DNA of 60,000 nucleotides, taken from Phoronis australis. Taxonomy: Eukaryota > Phoronida > Phoronidae. Positions 33,501 to 45,500 of this stretch are shown piece by piece. The notes below the pieces were generated by a model. The model had not been told where the DNA came from, ran no database searches, and worked only from the letters and a program-made list of their open reading frames with translations. Positions within the stretch are counted from its first letter, which is position 1. Each line of letters begins with the position of its first letter. The translations under genes and the position numbers were made by a program. The stretch is taken from contig NMRA01000046.1 in assembly GCA_002633005.1 (NCBI GenBank), positions 450,266 through 510,265 on the forward strand, given 5' to 3'.

Positions 33501-36500
33501 TTCTTGAGACAAAAGACAGATCAAACAAGACTCCACTAGTTTGCGGTGTATTTCTAAGGGAAGCACTTGACTGTGTAAAAATTTACTTCCCGCAGGACAC
33601 TTAAGCAACCAAGCATGTGCTAATGATTGACAGCTCTTCTTATTGAATCTTTGAAGAATGTAACATTTTAATGTATACATATTTCATTTTTAGTTCAACG
33701 CCAACACCGCTCTTGTTAAAGCACGTGCTCAACAATCGGACGATACTACTATTAGGCAATAGGGGTGCTCGTTCGCGTTCCAAAATAATAACATAATGAA
33801 GCAAAAACACATCATGTAAAAAGTCATCAGGTAAATCAAAAGTTTTTGACCACGTGGATGTGGACAGAACGTTTGACTTGCGCTTAATGACAGGTTGATT
33901 TTTTGCGCTGTTGCCTTTGGTTGGGCACTTCCATTTTGGTGTCAGGAGTGAAAGTCATTGTGTTTAACCAAGACTGGGAACAGCAACATAAGACAGTTGG
34001 CTTGTCACGATGGACCATGTCTTTTCTTATTTCGATGCGCAGGGTGGTTATGTTTCATGTATTGTCACGGGGAATCACTGAAAGGTTGGCCACGGACGTG
34101 AAATCCCTGTCAAGTACCGCTTTGCTGGTTCTTCTTCAGCAAATGAAATACATTTGACAAGCGCTGTCTCAGTGATCAGTAGATGCCGACACAAGTTACA
34201 CACGTGAGCTAAAGGAAACAATTGTGTCTCCTTCAATAAAGGGCATGAGAATACGGGTATTTTACCGCCGTAGTAAGGCAAGGTTCCTGTTCCGCTAAAA
34301 TTGATTGACTGTCACAGAAAGGTAAGCGAGTTGCACATGTTTTAGAATATTATTTTTGTGCAACTAACGTTCACAGAAGCACAAACACTTAAGGAAGTTT
34401 CGATCATGAAAAATTGGGGGTGGGCGGTAAGCCGAGAACGGGCGCTTAAAAATGAAAAAATGAAATTTTCGGAGGTGGGTGGTAAGCCGAGCATGAGTCG
34501 TAACCCGGACGAGTACGGTAGTTTATTTTGCCATATATCTGGCAGAACTTGAAGAGCATTATGGACATTCCAACTAAATATCAAGAATATACTGAACTTA
34601 ACCTTTCGCCGTTTTATTTTCTTTGTCAGGAATCTACTTTCAAACAAAAGTGAATATGGAGGTAGCTGACTGTATTCTGGCTGAAAATGGTGTAAATGTC
34701 ATGCCCATGGGCTTTGATCCACCCAGTCTGACCCACAGGATATCGGACAAATATGCCAGTATCTCTCGGACTCTTGTAGTGGGCTCCACTGACAGTTATG
34801 ACTGCAGTATGGATCAGATCACACCTGTTATACACACAAAGCCAACGTAAGCTTGTCTTCTGTTTATCATGATACATACCATCTAATACACAGCAGCTAT
34901 TGGCAAGCTCAATGAATTTTGAAGCATAAAAACAATCCGGCTTTCATAATCTTTATACCTGTCTGAGATGTAATGTGTTTTTATTGACACTGATTGATTT
35001 AATGTTGCAGAAAAGTTCAAGTAGGCAAAAGTAAGAGGTCAAGGTCAGGAGGGAAGCTGGGAGTCATGTGGCCCACATTTTTGTCAACACCCAACCTAGC
35101 CCCCTTTAAACCATGGGATTTACCAAAGAGCTATCCAACAATTAATGGCATATTGAAGCTAAATGGTGAGACTTGTTTGTCAGTTGTTTGCATACTAATC
35201 ATATGTAATTCATTATCAGTATTCCCAACCCAGCACAGTTTCTGCTTCATCTACCACTGCAGTACAAAAATTAACTCTATATTGACGAAACTTTGGAAAA
35301 TTAAAAGGCGATGCTGCCTGCCTGTATTGAAAATTATGACTAAAAGTGTTTAGTACAAAATATTAACAGATGAATGTATACGACATTAAAAACTCATTTT
35401 GAGCATGGTTCTCTAAAGGATGTGCCAGATTGCTTGTTCCTGGGTTGTACATTTATAATCCAGCTCCCCCTTTAGGCCTCATCTATTCTATCTTGTGTTC
35501 ACACAAGCTTTAGTTTACTCCATATAATAATTGTGCTCACTTGTTATCTTGTAGGGCAAGTTTCTCGCTTTCAACCATCTTGCAGAGTTTATTTAATATG
35601 TTTTTATGCGCCCACATGTTTATGTGTGGGTGCATATTGCCGTCATCTCTGTCTGGGCGTCCACGGCTGTATCTCTTAAACTCCTCGCAGGATCTTATTG
35701 AACTTTGGCAGGTGTGTTCCTACGGGGTTGACGACAGAGGCGACGAGTTTCGGACTGACCCGAATACCACTGTGGCCCCCTAGTGGCAATTTTAATTTTT
35801 TACGTTTGCCTCTGTATCTTGAAAGGTCCTCAATCGATTTTCATAAAATTTGGCATGTAGGCATCTATTAATGAGGTGACACTATCCTTTCGTTTTCGGA
35901 TGGATTCAAGGTATTTTGCGCCACCTAGTGGCCATTTTTACTGTTTTCGAGTCTGTTTTTTGGCATCCATCCCTCCATCAACCAAACCGCTCAAAGGATG
36001 ATTGCGAAAATTGTCATGTATGTTCTTACTATGAAGTGGACGGCTGACGATGGTTTTCCGATGACTTCAACTACTGTGGCGCCTCCTAGTGGCAATTTTG
36101 TTTTTTGCGCCTATGGCTGTACGTATTTCCTAAACCGTTTGTAGGATCTTCACTAAATTTAGTAAGTGTATTTATATGATGTCAATAACGCAGGATGACG
36201 ACTATCAGACAGATTTGACTACTGGTGTGCCACCTAGTGACAATTTTATTTTTTTACGTTTACCTCTCTATCTTCAAAGGTCCTCAGTGTATTTTCATAA
36301 AATTTGGCATACAGGCATCTATTAATGAGGTGACGCCATCTCTCCATTTTCAGATGGATTCGACCTAGTTTGCGCCACCTAGTGGCCATTTTTACTGTTT
36401 TTGAGTCTGTTTTTTGGCGTCCACTCTTCTATCAACCAAACCACTTTCAGGATAATGTGAAAATTGGCATGTATGTTTGAACCATGAAGTGGACGACTGA

Positions 36501-39500
36501 CGATGATTTTCCAGCTTCGATTACTGTGGCGCCTCCTGTTGGCAGTTTTTTTTTTGCGCTCATGGCTGTATTTCCTAAACAGTTTGCAGGATCTTTACTT
36601 GATTTAGCAAGTGTATTTATATGATGTTGGCAACGAACAACGACGACTTTCGGATGGATCTGACCACTCGTGTGCCCCCTAGTGGCAATTTTATTTTTTT
36701 ATGTTTACCTCAGTCTTCAAAGGTCCAAAACAGATTTTCATAAAATTTTGAATATAGGCATCTATTGAAGAGATGACGCTTTGCTCCTGTTTTTGGATGG
36801 AATCGAGGTATTTTGCGCCACCTTGTGGCCATTTTTGCTGTTTTCAAACCCTGGTCAAGCAAATCCTTCTAGGGATGGTTTTGAAAACTGAAATGTTCTC
36901 AGTGTGAAGAGGACGTGTGATGATGGCGACTGACTACTGTGGCGCCTCCTAGTGGTAGCTCTGTTTTGTTTTGCATCCATAGCTGTATTTGGATGGATTG
37001 TACGTTTTTGCGCCATCTATGGGCCATTTTTATGATACAAATAAATAACCCTAAAAGCACACCATTTGCAATGCATTCATGGGCGCATTTCAAAGCTCCG
37101 CTCTGCTCTTGTTATCATTCTCATCTTTTTCTTCACACACATGCTTCCTTCTCTGAAAAAAATTGCATTCCAGGCTTGGCTATTCAGTATTGGCTGTTCC
37201 GAATCCATAAAGGGTAATAAAACAATTATCATTTCAGCCAGGACCATACACCCCTTTTTAAGCTATGTTTAGTTACACAGTCTAACTGGGGCAGTTGTAT
37301 GAGCGGGTTCACAAAGAACTGTTTTCACTAACCTTGCATGTCTATTTCAAAAGGCCTATCTTGTTTGAACAATACTCATGACTTACAACAGTCTTCAAAA
37401 TTCTAAGTCTCCGTGTGGACTAGTTACACCCAAAATGTGGAAGTCATCTCTACCAAAAAATTGATCATAATAAATGCAGTTTCAAAGGTTGTGCACATTA
37501 AAGATGATTGCCTACTAAACTTTACTTCATGCTTCTAGACGTGACCTTTGCCGAGTTTAATGACAAGTGTGGCAAAAGTGATGTGGCTATTCACACTGCT
37601 GAGGAGAATGGTGACTGCATGCACCCCATTGAGGCCAGGGGTACCAGGATGGTCAATGTGACCCTTAACAACAAGGTGTTCATACACTACCCCATGTTGA
37701 AGTAAGTCAACAACACAGTGTTCATACATTACCACATGATGAAGTAAGTCAACAACACAGTGTTCATACACTACCACATGATGAAGTAAGTCAACAACAC
37801 AGTGTTCATACACTACAACATGATGATGTAAGTCAACAACACAGTGTTCATACACTACCACATGATGAAGTAAGTTAACAACACAGTGTTCATACACTAC
37901 CACATGATGAAGTAAGTCAACAACACAGTGTTCATACATTACCGCATGATGAAGTAAGTCAACAACACAGTGTTCATACACTACCACATGATGAAGTAAG
38001 TCAACAACACAGTGTTCATACACTACCCCATGCTGAAGTAAGTCAACAACACAGTGTTCATACACTACCCCATGCTGAAGTAAGTCAACAACACAGTGTT
38101 CATACACTACCCCATGCTGAAGTAAGTCAACAACAGTGTTCATACACTACCCCATGCTGAAGTAAGTCAACAACACAGTGTTCATACATTACCACATGAT
38201 GAAGTAAGTCAACAACAAGGTCTTAATACACCATGTTCAAGTAAGTCAACAATATATCACATGTGAATAAGTGTGACAATTTGAATTGATTTAAATGCTG
38301 TTTTGTGTCCAAATTGTCATTGTTTTAATCTGTTGACCTTCCAGGTGGGTGAATCCTGCTGATTGTGTTGACATGGACTGTGATGCTCAAAAGAAGGCCA
38401 TTATCCGAGACTTGGATGGTGGCATTACCGGCTTTGTTGCAGGACTGTCCACTATCATACCTCAAGCAGAGTATGAGTGGGATGGGAACCCAAGTCATGG
38501 AGTTGGTAAATTATGATGTCAAGAATGCGATGCTTGGTGATGCTCGTGATACAAATAGTTCAGTATTTGTACGTAACAAGCCAAAAGAAAGCAAATAAAA
38601 TACCGTCTCACCTGCAGATTTTTCTGGTTCTCTCCGGCTGCAAATTATAGTCTGTTATATCAGCTCATGTTAACAATTTGATTATCATCTTATATAACGT
38701 TCAAGCTATGAAGTTTTTATTATTCTTTCAATCGCTCAAAGTTTGGGTTTTTCGATAGAACTTGTTTAACCCCAGTACAAGACCATGGCCTGTGTACAAC
38801 TCAGACATCATTATCACAAACTGAACACAATGTAGAAGCATACCATTTGCAGTGAAGTCGTGGAAGCATTTAATAACTTTGCATTGATCTTGTTGTTTGT
38901 ATTGTGTCATTTATTTTGCAGTGTTGTACGTGATGTTTCAATTTATTTCAGGTGATTATCGAATTCCAAAGACGATGTTGACCAGACCAGATGGTAGTCG
39001 AATTCCAGCTGAAGATGTAGTACCTAACAAAGGTAGGTATAGGGGCCTGTCAAGTAGTACTCTGTATTTGAATAAAAAATATTTTGATTCAATAATTACA
39101 AACTGATGCGTTAAAGTAATCATGGTGGACACAGGACGTCAAATAGATTGCAGTTAGTTGATAGGGAGTCTTCCCCTCTACCCTACCATGATCAGAATCA
39201 GATGACAAGCATTACGTAAACTGCATAATGAGGTCATGTATTAAAATAGCAACCATACATTGGTTCCTCCTTGTGGCTCTAAATATATCTTATTTGGTTG
39301 AGTCTTTTTCTGTTCAGTAATCTAAAAACCAATGCTATGTACATACCATGTTCCCCCTTGAGTTGCACAAACCAAGTGATATGTACATTATCCTCTGCAG
39401 GTTTATACAGACCAAGTTGCAAGACACAAGATGCCTGGCATGCTCATGTGTGTCAGAATCTGGATCATAACATGATTGTCATCGAGAGCTTGGATGCTGA

Positions 39501-42500
39501 CACAGAAATTAGGCGTGTTTCACCCATTTCCCTCGTCACTGATGGATATGTAGACCTCATTAATGGTCCAATGGATCATGGCTGCTGTTTTGGTTACACA
39601 TGTCAGGAACGCATCTCCACCTTTTATGGTGTGGTGGCTACAGGAAAAAACTACGAGATGCACTTCACAGGCACTACTCCACAGAACCTGAGAGTGCACC
39701 TACTCAATGTTGATGATACTAAAGCATTTGTTCTAGGAATATGGTAATTAACAGGACTTGAATTGAAATCCATTAAAAAAATGTCTTTGTTTAACTTTAT
39801 ATTTTTAGTCTTATCATAGCTGTAATATGAACAAGTGATGTCCAAGATGAGTGTGCATCATGTTTTAACAACATTTTCAAACTAGGTCATGTTCAACCAT
39901 ATAATTTCCCAAAGTTATATTATCTTGTTAACCATTGCTTTACATTTCCACGCCAGTCTCACAAATCAAATTAGCAACACTCTTTTCTTTAAAGATGTGA
40001 TGATTAAATCAAATTTTGATTCAATTCTTAGTCCCTATTTTTCACCATTAGATGTCTTACAAAGTTATTATTTTTTTTTCTTTTGAATGGTATTATTAAT
40101 ATATTGGACCTTTGAATAGCCCAAAATCTATCATTAGTTGGAATCTTATCATATTTAGCACTTATTATGAAATACAATTTATAGTAAAGTGTTTCCAAAC
40201 AAAAATAGCGACATCCAGCACCCCTTCGAAATCTTTGCCTTGGCCGAGTCAAGTATAACAAGGTTTTCCAAGTTGACAGGTAATCCAATCCACAGCATCT
40301 GGATGTCTACCATAATGGAGTGTTAATTGCTCCAAATAATGCTAATATGAATATTCAAACTCTTTAATACTGACGAGACTTCTTCATTGACAGGTATTCC
40401 AACCCACAACGTCTTGATGTCTACCATAATGGAGTGTTTGTTGCTCCAACTAATGCTGACATGGGTGTCAAGAACTACAAACTTTTGCCAGGTACAAAAG
40501 ACCAGTTCATGCCCAAGGTGACGTCACCGTTTGGAACAAACTGGATGGATAAAGATGCACAGACACTTTATATTCTTGTCAAAGGTATTGTACTTAACAA
40601 ATTAGACAAGTTTATTTTAAAGTAAAGGAAACGGGTCTCGATTCTTTACTTTCTTTGTAGTTGTCAAATTTACGATCCATTTAGTTCTAATTCCATTTTT
40701 CTAAATTTAATGTCAGACAAACTTTCTTATCGGACAACAGAATTTTGTATCTAAGAAAAGTGTCCACTTCATATCATTTGATTTAAAATTTTGCTTAATG
40801 TCTCAAATCCAGGTTCCCAGTTTGTTGAAGTGAAGACCATGCCTATCATACAGCTATCACTGGAACTAGGTTCTGTCACTCTCCAAGACTTTTATGAGGA
40901 GAACCTTGTGAGGAACCTGGCTGATCTGTTAAAGATATCCCCAGACAGAATCCGTGTCATGGAGGTGGTGCGCGAAACAAGACTCCGTCGTGCAATGGGT
41001 TCTGAAACGCTCAAAGTCAAGGTGGAAATTGGTGACCCGCCATTACCACATGCAAACACCCCTGCTTCTAATTCTTCAGGTATTGCTTCATTTCTTATCT
41101 GCAGCTATTTACCATTGATACTTCACACTACCACATAAATTTCTGAGTGCACAAAATTGTGTATTAATATTCATGGGTAAGAATATCTGCAGTTTTGCTG
41201 TGAATTCAAGTGTGAATCCCTTCCAATGCAAGCTCAAGCAGGTGACGTTTACCATAAAAATTGTCTGCTTTCATACATTGCTTTATTTCCCATAGCAGTC
41301 AAAAACCATTCTCATTTTGGTAACATTTGCAACATGCTTAAAATGGAAAAAAATGTTCCCCATTTGTGTTCATCACGACCTCTTTCCTTTTCAGGCAACT
41401 ACAGAGGCCTGGGTGAAGACCCAATGACTGCTCAGCAGTTGAACTCTGCCATGTCTACATTGGTCAACAGAGTTCAGCTGGGGAATGACAAGCTGGGTAA
41501 CATGTCAATAGTCAACATGCAGGTTGTACCTAGTACACCTAAACCCGTTGACCCAACACATGGCGTGAGGGCCACTTTAGAAACCATACAGGCAACATCC
41601 GGACCACTGTGAGTAACTACTGCTAAGTTCAATTATTGCAACGGTTGGAAATGTCATCCTGTTGTAATCTATGGAGTTATAAGTTCTTTATCTTTTGAAA
41701 GTCGGTATGCTGTTATCGCAGAGTTAACTGCTCCTTGAATGGTGACATGGGCTCTGGTCTCCACTATAAGTGTTGTCATACATAAAAGTTGTGACATGGG
41801 CTCTGGTGTCTACTATCAGTGTTTTTGTCATGTACGCAAGTGGTGACATGGGCTCTGGTGTCCACTATGAGTGTTGTCATACATACAAGTGGTGATGTGG
41901 GGTTCTGGTGTCCCACTATAAGTGTTGTCATATGTACAAGTTATGACATGGGCTCTGGTGTCTACTATCAGTGTTGTCATGAACACAAGTGGTGACATGG
42001 GCTCTGGTGTCCGCTATGAGTGTTGTCATACATACAAGTGGTGACATGGGCTCTGGTGTCAACTACAGGTGTTGTCATACATACAAGGGTCATTAAAATC
42101 TGTCACAGGTAATTAAAAACTGCAGGCAAAGGAACAGTGTTCTTTGGATTAAAATGTATGAAACCACTCATTTGGCAGTTCTTTAATTTTGTCTTTACTG
42201 TAGATATGACGAGAAAACCAGCCAAAAAGACGAGTCTCAGTCCGCATCAGGCGAGTTCTCTGTGGTGTTGCCTCAAAAGGTGCATATCCACAAACATCCA
42301 GTGGAAGTGGAGGAGAATGCACTGTTCACTTTACAACCACAGCTCTACATGATGGATGCTTTTGTAAGTAATGCTGGCACATCTCCAACTGATGCTTTTG
42401 TAAGTAATGCTGGCACATCTCCAACTGATGCTTTTGTAAGTAATGCTGGCTCATCTCCAACTGATGCTTTTGTAAGTAATGCTGGCTCATCTCCAACTGA

Positions 42501-45500
42501 TGCTTTTGTAAGTAATGCTGCCCCATCTCCAACTGATGCTTTTGTAAGTAATGCTGGCACATCTCCAACTGATGCTTTTGTAAGTAATGCTGCCACATCT
42601 CCATTCTGTTGCTTGAAACATCTTGTCCAATGAATAAGTTTTGTTCATGTCAAAAGCATTCATTTGACTGTACACTTGGTGAACTGTGATGGGTTACAGT
42701 GCATCACTCTTCTCATTAATTGACAGTTGTAAATCACACAACTAAAAAGAGCTGCACATATTTTAGTGAAGCAGACCCCTGGTGCAGCTGCTTAAGAAAT
42801 AACAAATGGCCTTGGAAAATCTTTTGTTGTGTTTTTAATCAGTTATTTTCTACATACGACACAACATACCATAAAACTATTTCATTTTTTTCTTTAAAGG
42901 GGAAGGCAAACATATTCAGTGTTATTTGTGGTAAACTGATTATGATTTTCTTTTTATCCTAGATAAGTTTTCAAGTTACGGTAATTAAAATCCCAATTCT
43001 TAAGGTACGGCATTAGTTTTGGTTTTATCGTAGGTTAATGTCATTTTACCGGAGATGAAGTAAATACTCTAAAACATTTACTGGATTTAAATTTGGTTCA
43101 ATGTTGTTCATTTTCAGGACAACAAGGTTCCCCAACTGGGTATGCCATCCAGTCCATGGGAGTTGACGGCTGCAATTGTATCAGGTCCTAAAGAAGCTGT
43201 GTTATTGGGTGAGAGATTGTATCAAAATGTTGACTTTTCCAGTGATGCATATTTTATTTTCATGCATCCACATAAATGTGTTGATGGCATATGTTGCCGT
43301 CACTTCTGTCTGCCATCCTGACAAGTATCCATCAGGCATCTGTTGAATATTTTGCTTTGACAAATTTCAACAAACTTGATACAGTGTTCTGCTGGAATGC
43401 TCTAGCATCTCTCCGTTTTCTGATAGTTTTGTTTACTGTGGCACCTCCTGCGTATTATATTCAAAACAGTTTGGCAGATTTTGCTGAAACTTGTCACTGA
43501 TGGAGCTGTGCCAACATTAGCCAATTTCCAAACAGATTTGACTGGAGTAACACACCCTGTTGGCCATTTTAGTTTTCTGAAGGCTTTTCCTTGTTTGGTT
43601 TGGCAGGTGTGCATGGGCATTAGATGATTTTCAAGGTTGAACAATTGCAGGCCATTTTGTTTTTTGACAAGATATTGCTTGTCCATGGACTATTGTCAAA
43701 ATGACGAGACTCATTTTTTCATGAGAACTTGTCAGAGGTGTTTGGCTGAGATGTACCTGCTCCAATCGAGTTTCAGCTTCAATATCATAGTGGCCAACCA
43801 AATTAATCTAATGGTATTATGTGAAACTTATGAACAGTCTAGACACATGCTGTTTGCAGTGCAGTCTCGGGTGTATTTCAATGCTGCTTTGATGCCTGTT
43901 ATTCAATGGAGCCGAAACTGGTTCTCAAAATTTTAGACTCCTCTGAGTGTCTATTGTTGCTTTTTCTGTGCCAGCCTCTTCATCTACCAAGACTCTCATT
44001 TCGGTGGGTATCATAAACTGTGGAACATATGTTTGAGTAAGAACATAGCATACGCCCATATTTGGGAATACTAGTTTAGTTCTAAACCACCTTGGTTGGA
44101 GTTTGACATTTTTTGGTGATTTTAGTTTTAGTGGCCAAGAATTAGTATTTTAAAGAAGACAGCACCTAATCCTTGCACCTGTCATTAGTTTCATCAAACC
44201 CCATGAAGGAAGTTGATGGACCTTAAGGCTATTTTGTTTCTATCTTGGAAAGAACTGAAGCTGCCTGATTTAAAACTATTTCTACAACCATCCTAGTGAC
44301 CCTTTTCTGCTCAACCACTTGTTAGTTCGTTGTGAAATGTTACAGGTGTTTTTAAGAGAATGATACCTACTAATTTTCAGATGAGTAGCACTTTGCTCTC
44401 TAGACCTTAGTGTCACTTTCAATCTTTTCTCTTGGAAATTTTAAAAGCCACCCAGAGATTTAAATAAGAATTTTTGATATGACCCATGGTAGTTGCCAAA
44501 AATGCCCCTACATCAAACTGCTGATTCTGACAATTGCACCTCTCCCTGGTGTCCAAGCTGGTTAAGAAAGTATTGAGCATCCCCTGTCGAGAACCATTTG
44601 TGATCCACTAATGCAGGTGCTGGTTAATACTTTGCATGCACTTGTTATGTTTAACATTGTTAGTAAGAAGTTAATGACTGATGTCTTGGTACTGAACTCC
44701 TTGTTTATTGCTGATGTTGAAATTAAAAAAACTGGTATTTCATAATCTTTTCATTGCATGGTTTGATAGACTAAGTGGCAGAGGATTATGTTCATCAGTT
44801 ACAACTTGTGATTGAGTGTTCTTTGGTGTTTTAAAAAGGTTTTAGTTATTTTTTAACTACCAGTAAATAAATACTAAATTTAAAACAGAGAAAATGTCCA
44901 ATTTGAAAGGATGGTGCCATTATGATTAATGTCCCAAAGCTGTGGACAATACTGTACAGTTGCTTTGAAAAAAAATTCAATGCTGCAACTATTACAGGCA
45001 AGACCACTGTGAAGTTTGAAAATGGATGGGCAAACTTCACTGACCTGGCAATCACAGGGTCATCAGGAAGTACTTTTGTGTTGGAGTATGTCGTCACAAA
45101 ACCGTCTCGAGCAAACTCCCTTAAGGTATTGCTGGAAATGTCATGATTAAAGATCTTTTACTATTTTGTATAGACTCTCAATTTATTTTGGCAAAAACAC
45201 ACAGTTGTCTAAAATATATTTTTGAGTGCAGGGAAACTGGTAAAATCCTTTTTATTTGTTTTATTGAAGTTTCAAGGATATATGACTGAGTCGTAAAATG
45301 GTCCAAGTTTTGTATAAGCCATCACATTTTATCAACGTGTCATTTGCTGCAAAATATCTCTTATGCCAATGTAAAGTGCACAGTAATGCTCGCAAAATAC
45401 CTTGCAGGCCTCCTCCAGTCCTTTCGCAGTGAAGTCTATCACTTCATGGACTCTAATTGCTGTTGTGGTACCCTGCATTGTGGCTGTTATTTTGGCTGTA

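Noticed and set aside
37535-38143. 202-codon minus-strand ORF with a repeated VVYEHCVVDLL-type unit
   Set aside because: It is the antisense of the 42-bp donor minisatellite. The period is a multiple of three, so any frame without a stop in the unit stays open; there is no independent coding evidence.
42326-42604. Minus-strand ORFs with repeats of QHYLQKHQLEM and ALLTKASVGD type
   Set aside because: Antisense frames of the 36-bp minisatellite; open only because of the repeat period.
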